A DNA stretch of 64,000 nucleotides from Marseilla massiliensis. GTDB lineage: Bacteria > Bacteroidota > Bacteroidia > Bacteroidales > Bacteroidaceae. The stretch covers positions 1 to 64,000 of the forward strand of contig NZ_JACJJG010000004.1 in NCBI RefSeq assembly GCF_016899855.1, given 5' to 3'. Position numbers and translations under genes: made by a program. A model generated the notes under the pieces. That model was not told the DNA's origin, made no database searches, and saw nothing but the letters and a program-made list of their open reading frames with translations. This document shows, one piece after another, positions 55,885 through 64,000 of the stretch; the first letter of the stretch is position 1, and each line of letters begins with the position of its first letter.

Positions 55885-56466
55885 ATGAAGATACGCCACG
55901 CATTAGCCTTGGCGGCCGTAACGTTAGCTTTGACATCGGCATGCCAACAGGGCAAGACAAAAAGCCAGAACACTACCGGTACGACACAAGCCGACACGGC
56001 GCAACGCTCCGCAAACAACGAACAGGAGTTAAGGATAAGCTTCACCATGCCCGACATCAACGGCAATGACGTATCCGTAACTGACGAGTTCGCAAAACAC
56101 AAGATTACCGTTGTAGACTTTTGGGCCAGTTGGTGCGGCCCGTGTCGACAGGAGATGCCCAACCTTGTAAAGACATACAACGATTACAAAGATAAAGGGC
56201 TGGGCATTATCGGCGTATCCCTTGACGAGCATAAGGAACAATGGGCTGACGCAGTAAGCACGATGAACATGACGTGGACACAACTGTCCGACCTGCAAGG
56301 ATGGAACAACAGCGCCGCGAAAATGTACGGCATACAGGCCATTCCGTTCACAATTATCGTTGACAATACGGGCAAAGTTATCGCTGCCGGACTCAGGGGA
56401 GACGACCTAACGACATTCATCGCAAGCCGTCTCGGCCATTCAGGCACAACAGATACGCAACGTTAA
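55885..56466 (+). CDS. TlpA-like thioredoxin-fold lipoprotein
   Basis: A 193-residue protein with a lipoprotein signal (ALALAAVTLALTSACQQGK, lipobox TSAC), a Thr/Gln-rich linker, and a thioredoxin-fold domain with the redox motif WASWCGPCRQEMPN and cis-Pro segment QAIPFTIIVD. It is probably anchored in the cell envelope, reducing disulfides or assisting cytochrome maturation. It starts 11 bp after prs. Confidence 0.88.
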   Translation: MKIRHALALAAVTLALTSACQQGKTKSQNTTGTTQADTAQRSANNEQELRISFTMPDINGNDVSVTDEFAKHKITVVDFWASWCGPCRQEMPNLVKTYNDYKDKGLGIIGVSLDEHKEQWADAVSTMNMTWTQLSDLQGWNNSAAKMYGIQAIPFTIIVDNTGKVIAAGLRGDDLTTFIASRLGHSGTTDTQR

Positions 56467-56555
56467 AACTTTTGGACACGCCATGACGGCATCAAGAAAA
56501 CGCCGTGTTACGCATTATTCGACATCCAGCCGAAATACGTGACACGGCGTTTCAT

Positions 56556-57971
56556 TTATCCGAACAAAGCCCTTAGCGCTTCCTCCACCTTGCGTACGGG
56601 CACGAGATTTATGTTGAACTTACTGCGGGAGAGCCCTTGCAGGTTGTATTTAGGTATTATTATATTCGAGAAACCGAGTTTCTCGGCTTCGGCTATGCGT
56701 TGTTCAATACGGCTGACAGGGCGTACTTCACCACTCAGTCCAACTTCTCCAGCCATGCACCATCCGGCCTCTATCGCCGTGTCAACGTTACTCGAAAGCA
56801 CCGCTGCAATGACACTCAGGTCCATGGCCATGTCCGTAACACGCAACCCTCCCGCTATATTGAGGAATACGTCCTTCTGCATTAACTTAAATCCAACGCG
56901 TTTTTCAAGTACTGCGAGCAACATATTGAGCCGTCGCTGGTCAAAGCCCGTGGCACTGCGCTGCGGCGTTCCGTAAGCGGCCGAAGAGACAAGCGCCTGC
57001 GTCTCGACAAGAAACGGGCGTACGCCCTCAATCGCCGAGGATATAGCCACGCCACTAAGCCCTTCATGATCCTGTGTCAACAGCAGCTCCGAAGGGTTGG
57101 ACACTTCACGCAGTCCGTCCTGTTCCATTTCGTAAATGCCCAGCTCCGAGGTACTGCCGAAACGGTTTTTGGTTGAGCGAAGAATGCGGTACATATAGTG
57201 CTGGTCGCCCTCAAACTGAATTACAGTATCCACGATATGCTCAAGAATCTTAGGCCCTGCCAATGTTCCTTCCTTATTTATATGCCCTATAAGGATTACA
57301 GGTATGCCGCTCGACTTGGCAAAACGCAGCAGTGCCGACGCACATTCGCGCACTTGTGTCACGCTGCCCGGCGAGCTGTCAACGGTCTCCGTGCTGATTG
57401 TCTGTATCGAATCTATGACCACGATGTCAGGAGTTGCCTCCTGTATCGTGGCAAAAATATTTTCAAGCGACGTATCGCAAAGAATCAGGCAGCGCCCGTC
57501 AGTGCTGCCGACATCATTGTTAACCCTCTTGCCTATACGTTCCGCGCGCATTTTCAGCTGGTGGGCACTCTCCTCTCCGCTGACATACAACACACGGCGG
57601 TCGGTCATGCGCAACACCGTCTGTAGCGTTAGCGTGCTCTTTCCTATACCAGGCTCACCGCCAAGCAGAACAATCGACCCCGGCACAAGTCCTCCGCCGA
57701 GTACCCGGTTAAGCTCGGCGTCGTGCATATCAATGCGCGGTTCGTCATTGGCCGATATTTCATGAAGCGCCATCGGACGTGCTTTACCTTCACGCCTGCC
57801 GCCCCTTAACGTGGCCGCAACGTTGGCGGCGGCCTTCTGCCCTACGCTTTCAGGAGCGACACGTATTTCCTTAAACGTATTCCATTGCCCGCAACTGGGA
57901 CACTTGCCTACCCATTTTGATGATTCCTGACCGCAATTAGAGCATACGTACGCTATCTTGTCTTTTGCCAT
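56556..57971 (-). CDS. radA: DNA repair protein RadA
   Basis: I chose the ATG at 57971 (MAKDKIAYVCSNCGQESSKW), which gives the standard start of the family, about 471 residues; the frame extends 12 codons further up. It has an N-terminal zinc finger CxxC..CPSC, Walker A GGEPGIGKSTLTLQ (about 104), the RadA motif KNRFGSTSE (about 264), and a Lon-protease-like C-terminal domain. It drives branch migration in recombination. Confidence 0.95.
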   Translation of the reverse strand: MAKDKIAYVCSNCGQESSKWVGKCPSCGQWNTFKEIRVAPESVGQKAAANVAATLRGGRREGKARPMALHEISANDEPRIDMHDAELNRVLGGGLVPGSIVLLGGEPGIGKSTLTLQTVLRMTDRRVLYVSGEESAHQLKMRAERIGKRVNNDVGSTDGRCLILCDTSLENIFATIQEATPDIVVIDSIQTISTETVDSSPGSVTQVRECASALLRFAKSSGIPVILIGHINKEGTLAGPKILEHIVDTVIQFEGDQHYMYRILRSTKNRFGSTSELGIYEMEQDGLREVSNPSELLLTQDHEGLSGVAISSAIEGVRPFLVETQALVSSAAYGTPQRSATGFDQRRLNMLLAVLEKRVGFKLMQKDVFLNIAGGLRVTDMAMDLSVIAAVLSSNVDTAIEAGWCMAGEVGLSGEVRPVSRIEQRIAEAEKLGFSNIIIPKYNLQGLSRSKFNINLVPVRKVEEALRALFG

Positions 57972-58083
57972 AAATACATTGAATAAACGATGGTAAACAA
58001 AGAACAATCTTCATCATACAGCCGTCCTTACGGAGCATCAACACCCGCGGCGCTACGCCCTGACCGCCAGGCCCTTTACAAAA

Positions 58084-58171
58084 GGCCGTCTTTAGCAAGG
58101 CTAAAGGCCGTGTTTCGCATTACAAAAGACGGCCTTTTACAACGCGAATGACGGTCTTTTACAAAACGTAC
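58084..58171. repeat. 22-bp periodic intergenic array G (4 units, best preserved)
   Basis: Units start at 58084, 58106, 58128 and 58150, beginning GGCCGTC, GGCCGTG, GACGGCC and GACGGTC, each followed by TTT(T) at positions 8-11 and mostly CA at 13-14. The A-tract at 19-22 is clear in units 1 and 2 (TAAA, AAAA). A partial unit (GGCCCTTTACAAAA) precedes. Units 1 and 3 have opposite cores, so AAAAGGCCGTCTTT and AAAGACGGCCTTTT can pair. The gap 58008-58367 also holds a promoter and candidate RNA. Confidence 0.75.
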
Positions 58172-58233
58172 GGTATTATGTATGACAATAATTACTCCTC
58201 ACCCATTTTGTTTTACAAAAGTAACAATATTTT

Positions 58234-58263
58234 TTTGAGTTACAAAATAAATCATTAACTTTG
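58234..58263 (+). promoter_or_regulatory. Promoter of the candidate small RNA/leader before 58368
   Basis: A -33 TTTG at 58234-58237 and a -7 TAACTTTG at 58256-58263 are 18 bp apart, followed by CACCACC. The predicted start is near 58270, about 98 nt before the lipoprotein ATG. Confidence 0.65.
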
Positions 58264-58269
58264 CACCAC

Positions 58270-58353
58270 CGTTGAATGATGCAGACTAATATCGCACATT
58301 AATAATAAACTCTGAAGGGCGACTCGGTTGTAAAACGCTGGGCTGCCCTTTTT
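58270..58353 (+). ncRNA. Candidate small RNA or attenuating leader
   Basis: About 85 nt follow a good promoter and end in a hairpin: AAGGGC (58315-58320) with GCCCTT (58345-58350), an inner CTCGG/CTGGG stem, then TTTTTAAT. There is no obvious open frame. The layout (promoter, 50-nt body, terminator) matches the RNA at 5908-5979, but I do not recognise the family. It either ends as a small RNA or controls read-through into the lipoprotein gene 15 bp downstream. Confidence 0.5.
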
Positions 58354-58367
58354 AATAAGGTAAAAAC

Positions 58368-59285
58368 ATGAAAACCAAATACATTGTCTTTTTCTTGTTG
58401 GCAGCCGTCATCATGACTGGATGCGGACAATCGTACGAGGAAAAACAACGGTTGTCAAGGGCCGAGCAGGCCAGGCTGCACCGTGAAGATTCACTCGCAT
58501 TGAAAATCGGCGTAATGCCGACACTCGACTGCCTGCCAATATACGTCGCCAAGGATTACGGGCTGTTCGACTCGACCAAGGCCGACATCAGGCTCAAACC
58601 GTTCAAGGCGCAGATTGACTGTGACGCGGCATTGATGAAAGGCGCAATAGAAGGATGCATAACCGACATAGTACGCGGGCAATGGATGAAAGGTAAAGGA
58701 ACAGCCCTTGACTATGTCGCAGCCACGAACACGTATTGGCAACTCGTAAGCAACAGGCTGGCCAGAATCAGGCGTATCAACCAGATGAACGACAAGATGA
58801 TAGCCATGGCCCGCTTCTCGGCTACGGCCTTGCTCGCCGACTATGCGGTAGACAGTGCAAAACTAAAATCAGAAGACGTATTCAAAGTACAGATTAACGA
58901 CGTAAACCTTAGACTGCAAATGCTCATGAACAACGAAATGGACGCTGTGCTGCTGCCCGAGCCACAGGCCACAACGGCGCGCCTTTACAAGAATCCGGTG
59001 CTCATGGACAGCAGGGACAAGGACATGTGGCTTGGCGTAATCGCCTTCAGAAAGAAGGACATGAAGGATGAAAGGAGGAAACAGCAGCTTGACGTATTCA
59101 TGAAAGGATACAATGCAGCTTGCGACTCAATCAACAAAAACGGGCTGAAACACTACGCACGGACTATAGAAAAATACTGCGGCACGGACGAAAAGACCGT
59201 CAACGCACTACCTAAAATTAAATTCCGCCGCGCAGAGGCTCCACGCCAAAAAGACATCGAAACCGCCGATAAATGGCTAAAATGA
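58368..59285 (+). CDS. Solute-binding lipoprotein (NMT1/SsuA-like fold)
   Basis: A 305-residue protein with a lipoprotein signal (MKTKYIVFFLLAAVIMTGCG, lipobox MTGC) and a two-lobed type II binding-protein pattern: KIGVMPTLDCLPIYVAKDYG, GAIEGCITDIVRGQWMKGKG, and MLMNNEMDAVLLPEPQ. Such proteins bind sulfonates, nitrate or thiamine precursors for ABC importers. No permease or ATPase gene is adjacent; instead a TPR protein overlaps its stop codon. The ligand is unknown. Confidence 0.8.
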   Translation: MKTKYIVFFLLAAVIMTGCGQSYEEKQRLSRAEQARLHREDSLALKIGVMPTLDCLPIYVAKDYGLFDSTKADIRLKPFKAQIDCDAALMKGAIEGCITDIVRGQWMKGKGTALDYVAATNTYWQLVSNRLARIRRINQMNDKMIAMARFSATALLADYAVDSAKLKSEDVFKVQINDVNLRLQMLMNNEMDAVLLPEPQATTARLYKNPVLMDSRDKDMWLGVIAFRKKDMKDERRKQQLDVFMKGYNAACDSINKNGLKHYARTIEKYCGTDEKTVNALPKIKFRRAEAPRQKDIETADKWLK

Positions 59286-61486
59286 CAGCAGACATGGACA
59301 ACAAGGGCATAAAACAAATAAACGACATATTCAGGAAACTCGACAACCGCGAACTGGGACCAGCGCTACGAAGCGTACGTTCGCTTATCGACACCTATCC
59401 TCACATGATGTATGACGAGGAACTTGAGAATATCGAGGGTGACTACAATCTAATGCTTGACTACATGCGGCGTGGGTTCAACGACCCGCACCGCGCCGAC
59501 ATATATAATAATCTGACAGACAGGCTATACAGCTTTGCCTGCGACATGTTCATTACATACCGTACACAGCACGTTGAGTTCTTCATTGAGGCGTTAAGGA
59601 AATCCATGAACAACAAGTTCTCCAACGAAACCGTCAAAGCCGAACTGGAAGGATTCGTAGCCGATACCGCTATGCTGAGCCTTGAAGCCGAAGCGACACG
59701 CACGGAAAAGAGCAAGGAGCTGTACCGTAAGCATAACGATTTCATGCAGTCACTGTTCTGCAATATCATAGTGTCACACCAATGGTCCGTGCATGACTCT
59801 GAATTTTTCAAGACACTGTTGATGTCACCCACCGTCGACACCATAGACGCCCAACTGCTGGTAAGCGCGCTGACGCTGGCGACGATGAACAACATGGACG
59901 TAAATAAATTCGAAATATTAGTACATCTATACCTTAATTCAACAGATGAAAAAGTGCGCCAACGGGCACTTGTAGGATGGGTATTCGCACTCTCCTCACG
60001 CACAAGGCTATTGCCGAAAATGAAAAATATCGTGGCAAAAGCACTCGAAGACGAAAGCGTGGTAAACGAGCTGGCAGACTTGCAGAAACAAATTATATAC
60101 TGCATGAACGCCGAACAGGACACCGACACCATCAGGCGTGACATAATGCCGGAACTGATGAAGAACAACAACCTCAAAATAACACGCTTCGGAATTACGG
60201 AAAAGGATGAAGACCCGATGGCCGACGTTTTCGACCCCGGAGCCTCGGAACGCGCAATGGAGAAAATGGAAGAAAGTTTCCAGAAGATGATGAACATGCA
60301 GAAAGCCGGCTCTGACATATACTTTGGAGGCTTCTCGCAAATGAAACGCTTTCCGTTTTTCTATAACGTAGCCAACTGGTTCTGCCCGTTCTACATAGAA
60401 CACCCTGAAATTAGCCAAACAGCAGGCAACCTTAAAGATACACCGCTGTTAATAAACATACTTAAAAACGGCCCTTTCTGCGACAGTGACAAATACTCAT
60501 TTACGCTTGCCGTCGCGTCTGTAATAAGCAGACTGCCGGACAATATGAAGGAAATGCTAAACACGCCCGAAGCATTAGGACCTGCCGTAAGCCATGAAGA
60601 CCAACAAAAACCGGCATATATACGCCGCATGATTCTGCAGGACATGTACAGGTTCTTCAGGCTGTTCCCGCAACGTGGACAACTCGTCAACCCATTTGAC
60701 GGCGAAAACTTCACTTTCATTACCGACAACCTGTTTGACGGCACCGGTTTACATGAGTTGGTTCCGGACCTATGCTATTTCATGATAAAGCACAGGAACG
60801 AAAAAGCCTTGAAAAATATTATGGCAAAATTTGCCGATGGCGGCAATTCAAAAATGCGCCTCATAAACGGTCTATACGAACTGAACTTTGCAAAGCGGCC
60901 ACAAAAGGCTGTTCAAATATTCAAGGAACTGAATGCGGAAAAGCCAGACAACAAGCGCGTGCTATTGCTCCTCGCACGATCATACTTCGAGAGCGAACAA
61001 TATGAGAACGCCGCAAAATGCTACGAAACGCTACATGACAACGAGCCACAAAACACAACCGTAGCATTGAACATGTGCGTCGCACTGTCAAAAGCAAAAA
61101 AATATGACGAGGCCATAAACATGCTTTACCGTCTCGACATCGAATGCCCTGACTCAATGCCGGTAAAGCGTGTGCTTGCGTGGGCTCTTATGGGGCTGGG
61201 CAAATATGAACAGGCGGAAAAAGAATACAATAGATTAACGGCTGACAACGACGTAGAAAACGGAGACTGGCTAAACGCCGGATACTGCCAATGGCTGAAA
61301 GGAAACACGCCTGAAGCAATAAACCGATTCAAGAATTTCATGGCAAACCGTAATATCCATTCACCAAAAAGGGAACATGAAATATCCTACGAATTCGCCA
61401 ATGACAAAGATTTCTTGTACGAACATGGAATTAACGATACCGATATCCACCTTATGGCGGATATCATTGACGGCGCCACAGAATAA
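59282..61486 (+). CDS. TPR-repeat protein, cytoplasmic
   Basis: The ATG at 59282 overlaps the upstream stop as ATGA; an ATG at 59273 is possible. About 734 residues, with no signal peptide. The first 500 residues are helical and Met/Asn-rich without a motif I recognise. Residues about 555-700 form TPRs, for example LLLLARSYFESEQYENAAKC, VALSKAKKYDEAINMLYRL and ALMGLGKYEQAEKEYNRL. The overlap argues for coupled translation with the lipoprotein, but any joint function is unknown. Confidence 0.8.
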   Translation: MTADMDNKGIKQINDIFRKLDNRELGPALRSVRSLIDTYPHMMYDEELENIEGDYNLMLDYMRRGFNDPHRADIYNNLTDRLYSFACDMFITYRTQHVEFFIEALRKSMNNKFSNETVKAELEGFVADTAMLSLEAEATRTEKSKELYRKHNDFMQSLFCNIIVSHQWSVHDSEFFKTLLMSPTVDTIDAQLLVSALTLATMNNMDVNKFEILVHLYLNSTDEKVRQRALVGWVFALSSRTRLLPKMKNIVAKALEDESVVNELADLQKQIIYCMNAEQDTDTIRRDIMPELMKNNNLKITRFGITEKDEDPMADVFDPGASERAMEKMEESFQKMMNMQKAGSDIYFGGFSQMKRFPFFYNVANWFCPFYIEHPEISQTAGNLKDTPLLINILKNGPFCDSDKYSFTLAVASVISRLPDNMKEMLNTPEALGPAVSHEDQQKPAYIRRMILQDMYRFFRLFPQRGQLVNPFDGENFTFITDNLFDGTGLHELVPDLCYFMIKHRNEKALKNIMAKFADGGNSKMRLINGLYELNFAKRPQKAVQIFKELNAEKPDNKRVLLLLARSYFESEQYENAAKCYETLHDNEPQNTTVALNMCVALSKAKKYDEAINMLYRLDIECPDSMPVKRVLAWALMGLGKYEQAEKEYNRLTADNDVENGDWLNAGYCQWLKGNTPEAINRFKNFMANRNIHSPKREHEISYEFANDKDFLYEHGINDTDIHLMADIIDGATE

Positions 61487-61495
61487 TGGCGGCCG

Positions 61496-62758
61496 TCAAA
61501 GGAATGGCGTAAGCAAATGGGCGAACCATCCAACGAATTTCTGCCACGGAGTACGCCACTCGTCCCATATCTCTTCTGTAAGCTTAAATGAGTGTTTTTT
61601 GTCTCGCTCAAACATTTCGTCAAGTTCCTTTGTTGTACAAGGATCAACAATCACGGCATTCTCCTCATAATCAAAATTAAGACTTCGTGCATTAAGATTG
61701 GCACTGCCAACAGTACAAAACCGCCCATCCACCATTATGATTTTTGTATGGTGGAAACCATTTTTATATATCCATACGTCCACCCCATGTTTCATTAGTT
61801 TATGTACATTATAAAAAACGCAATCGGGCGTCAATGGTATATCGCTTTTCTCTGATACCATGATTTCAACTTTAACACCTCGCTTTACGGCTTTGCGCAA
61901 TGCACGCTTAAGCGTCGGATTAAGAGTAAGATACGGATTGACAAGCTTTATGCTGTCCCTTGCACTATTGATAGCTTCCGTATAAAAAGTGCGGATAATG
62001 CCGTTGGTCGTGCGTGGTTCACGGTTGATTATACCAACCATTTTGCGTCCTGCGCTACCGCAAGTATCAGGTTTCAGTCCAGTAATGTAGTCGGCACCGT
62101 GAAATCCACGGAAATACTTTGCGCCGTGCACATTTTGTCCACTCACCTTATTCCATATTTTGAGAAATATCGCCTGCAATGTATTCACTTCATCGCCCTC
62201 AATACGACAATGCATGTCGCGCCACTCACCGACCTGTTCCGTTCCGGTTATGTAATAATCAGCTACGTTCATGCCTCCTGTATAAGCAATCTTACCATCA
62301 ATAACCACGATTTTACGGTGGTCACGATGGAACACATGATTTACCCATGGGAAACGAATCGGGTCGAACTCATATATTTCTATTCCATTAGCCCTTATTT
62401 TCTCAAGATGGTTTTTCTTCAAAGGCTTGTTGTTTGAATCATTGCCAAAACCGTCAAATAAGGCTCTAACCTCCACGCCTTCCTTGGCTTTGTCTGCCAG
62501 TATATTAAATAGCAACGACGCAATAGAATCATTACGAAAGTTGAAATACTCAAGATGCACACTGCTCCGCGCCTGACATATTGCCTCAAACATGTCGTCA
62601 AACTTCTCCTGACCATTCATCAACAACGTTACAGAATTATTATCGGAAAACTTGACTCCTTCATCCCGAAGACAATCTACAATTATTGAATCGGATGTCT
62701 GCGAACTTACGCACAAGCAGACAGCAGCAAACAATATCGCTAAAACAAATCTTTTCAT
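61496..62758 (-). CDS. Phospholipase D-like (cardiolipin synthase family) exported protein
   Basis: A 420-residue protein with a signal peptide (MKRFVLAILFAAVCLCVSSQ) and two HKD motifs: HRDHRKIVVIDGKIAYTGG (about 150) and HHTKIIMVDGRFCTVGSANL (about 338), each HxKxxxxD. It acts as a phosphatidyltransferase or phospholipase, most likely cardiolipin synthase-like. Having a cleavable signal instead of the two N-terminal membrane helices of classic ClsA is notable. It is convergent with the TPR gene, 9 bp apart. Confidence 0.85.
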   Translation of the reverse strand: MKRFVLAILFAAVCLCVSSQTSDSIIVDCLRDEGVKFSDNNSVTLLMNGQEKFDDMFEAICQARSSVHLEYFNFRNDSIASLLFNILADKAKEGVEVRALFDGFGNDSNNKPLKKNHLEKIRANGIEIYEFDPIRFPWVNHVFHRDHRKIVVIDGKIAYTGGMNVADYYITGTEQVGEWRDMHCRIEGDEVNTLQAIFLKIWNKVSGQNVHGAKYFRGFHGADYITGLKPDTCGSAGRKMVGIINREPRTTNGIIRTFYTEAINSARDSIKLVNPYLTLNPTLKRALRKAVKRGVKVEIMVSEKSDIPLTPDCVFYNVHKLMKHGVDVWIYKNGFHHTKIIMVDGRFCTVGSANLNARSLNFDYEENAVIVDPCTTKELDEMFERDKKHSFKLTEEIWDEWRTPWQKFVGWFAHLLTPFL

Positions 62759-62834
62759 ATCATACTAATTACCTATCGTAAGGCGGAAAAGGAAGTAAAA
62801 ACTTCACCTCCTGCCCGCCATAAATTCTGCCTGT

Positions 62835-63809
62835 TTACAACATGCAGCTGTAATGGTCGACGACTCCAAGAAGATGGTTGTCATCATCCACCACCAAAAC
62901 GGAATGAACCTTGTACTTGTTCATTATACTCTGTATATCACTGATTTTCATTGAGGGAGGAACAACTTTAGGCTTACGCGTCATTATATCGGCAACGGTA
63001 CGGTCAAAAAATTGCGCTTGCCATTTCTCCATAGCTCTACGAATATCTCCGTCAGTTATAAGTCCTACGATTTTGTCATCAACTTCAGCCACACCAAGTC
63101 CAAGTTTACCTTTGCTCACATGTATTATAGCCTCGCCAAGATGCATTGTTGGAGGAATGACCGGCATATCTTCGGTTCGCATTACGTCACGTGCCGTCGT
63201 CAACAAGCGTTTGCCAAGCTCACCTCCAGGATGGAACTGGGCAAAATCCCTCGGTTTGAAATCCCTCACTTCCATCAGGGCTATAGCTAAAGCATCACCC
63301 ATGACAAGAGCCGCCGTTGTACTGCTCGTCGGGGCAAGGTTCAGCGGACATGCCTCCTTTGCCACCTGTACATTAATATGAACGGTACTATATTTTGCCA
63401 AAAGCGACGAAGGATTACCGCTCATACCTATTATTGGTATCTCCATATGCAAAACCATTGGAACAAACCGCAGCAGTTCATCCGTTTGCCCGGAATAGCT
63501 AATAGCCAATACCACGTCATCCTTTGTCATCACGCCTAAATCTCCGTGAAAGACATCAAGGGGATTGATAAAAAATGAAGGCGTACCAGTACTCGATAAA
63601 GTAGCAGCAATCTTAGCTCCTATATGCCCGCTTTTGCCTACACCGGTAACAATTACTTTACCACGACACTTGTACATTAAGCCTACTGCCTTGTCAAAGT
63701 TCTCGTCTAACTGTGGCAATAAGTCCAATACGGCCTGTGCCTCCTCTTTTATACAACGTCCGGCGTACTCGCGTACATGCTTCAACCTTTCTTCTGCTTC
63801 CATTCTCAA
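62835..63809 (-). CDS. kdsD: Arabinose-5-phosphate isomerase (KpsF/GutQ family)
   Basis: A 324-residue enzyme: SIS domain (about 35-190) with VTGVGKSGHIGAKIAATLSS and AISYSGQTDELLRF, then two CBS domains (about 205-324) with ITDGDIRRAMEKW and SVLVVDDDNHLLGVVD. It makes arabinose-5-phosphate, the precursor for KdsA. It follows kdsA on the same strand, so they form a Kdo operon. Confidence 0.95.
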   Translation of the reverse strand: MRMEAEERLKHVREYAGRCIKEEAQAVLDLLPQLDENFDKAVGLMYKCRGKVIVTGVGKSGHIGAKIAATLSSTGTPSFFINPLDVFHGDLGVMTKDDVVLAISYSGQTDELLRFVPMVLHMEIPIIGMSGNPSSLLAKYSTVHINVQVAKEACPLNLAPTSSTTAALVMGDALAIALMEVRDFKPRDFAQFHPGGELGKRLLTTARDVMRTEDMPVIPPTMHLGEAIIHVSKGKLGLGVAEVDDKIVGLITDGDIRRAMEKWQAQFFDRTVADIMTRKPKVVPPSMKISDIQSIMNKYKVHSVLVVDDDNHLLGVVDHYSCML

Positions 63810-63901
63810 ATACCAAGTTTTTTATTGTTATTCCTGCACATCTATGTTCGGCATAAGTCTGCAACCTTACGACCTTGTTAATTCATACATCCGTTATTTC
63901 A

Positions 63902-64000
63902 CTACAACACGATTTTCTTGACTAACGACTCAAGATCATCCAAGCACAACATGTTTGGACCGTCACTCAAAGCATTATCAGGATCTGGATGCACCTCGAA
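63902..64000 (-). CDS. kdsA: KdsA, Kdo-8-phosphate synthase (C-terminal end only)
   Basis: The last 32 codons run off the window edge: [20 protein letters not shown], then [12 protein letters not shown] and stop. The [15 protein letters not shown] segment is diagnostic of the KdsA C-terminus. The enzyme condenses arabinose-5-phosphate with PEP, using the product of the downstream kdsD. Confidence 0.88.
   Translation of the reverse strand, partial: FEVHPDPDNALSDGPNMLCLDDLESLVKKIVL

Noticed and set aside
58084-58171. A CRISPR array as explanation for the periodic repeats
   Set aside because: The units are contiguous, 22 bp long and degenerate throughout; there are no constant repeats separated by unique spacers and no cas genes in the window.

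Overview
The window looks like chromosomal core DNA of a Bacteroidales bacterium, most likely Prevotellaceae. The support is: Bacteroidota-type promoters (-7 box TAnnTTTG, often followed by CA) before many genes; no strong Shine-Dalgarno signals; a fused lpxC-fabZ gene; a GT3-type glycogen synthase next to glycogen phosphorylase; the CarboxypepD-like/outer-membrane-barrel plus GLPGLI gene pair; and a DUF3256 gene. Genus assignment is inference. There is no prophage, CRISPR array or integrated plasmid.

Layout. 1-2944 (minus): hisH-hisA-hisF (hisF cut by the window edge) and purU. 3848-5846 (plus): paaK and a DUF3256 protein, then a small RNA resembling Bacteroidales-1. 6010-9239 (minus): an outer-membrane receptor, a truncated GLPGLI gene and a decayed IS982-like transposase tail. 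9292-9483: tRNA-Glu and tRNA-Ser. 9928-14266 (minus): glycogen phosphorylase and glycogen synthase. 15167-17707: clpC. 17795-18676 (minus): DUF5715-like protein. 18879-27039 (plus): phoH-like, purC, menG/ubiE, aroE, purM, prfA, pyrF and an HD hydrolase. 27093-30405 (minus): SpoU methyltransferase, then a lipoprotein hydrolase and Tat-type aldo/keto reductase, divergent from an AraC regulator. 31865-34541 (plus): trmN6, a second AraC regulator and a frameshifted ferredoxin/DUF4405 membrane protein. 34676-43309 (minus): Pif1-like helicase, mrcA, miaA, lpxA, lpxC-fabZ, lpxD. 44375-50453 (plus): lon-tgt-LptF/G permease-DEAD helicase. 50434-53824 (minus): PPTase, ssb, a hypothetical protein, four tRNAs and nspC. 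54315-56466 (plus): thiE-like, prs and a TlpA-like lipoprotein. 56556-57971 (minus): radA. 58368-61486 (plus): solute-binding lipoprotein and TPR protein. 61496-64000 (minus): phospholipase D-like protein, kdsD and the kdsA tail.

Much of this serves the envelope and central metabolism: lpxD/C/A, kdsA/kdsD and an LptF/G permease make and export lipid A-Kdo; mrcA builds peptidoglycan; his, pur, pyr and prs genes share PRPP chemistry.

The most unusual signal lies between the genes. All eight intergenic gaps longer than about 350 bp carry arrays of degenerate units with an exact 22-bp period. Each unit has a 7-bp GC core (GACGGCC or its complement) followed by a T-tract, and an A-tract 11 bp further on. 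I do not recognise this as a described repeat family. Other points worth a look are a second candidate small RNA before 58368, strong hairpins inside the aldo/keto reductase gene, a terminator inside the lpx cluster, and a TTG start forced on the phoH-like gene.
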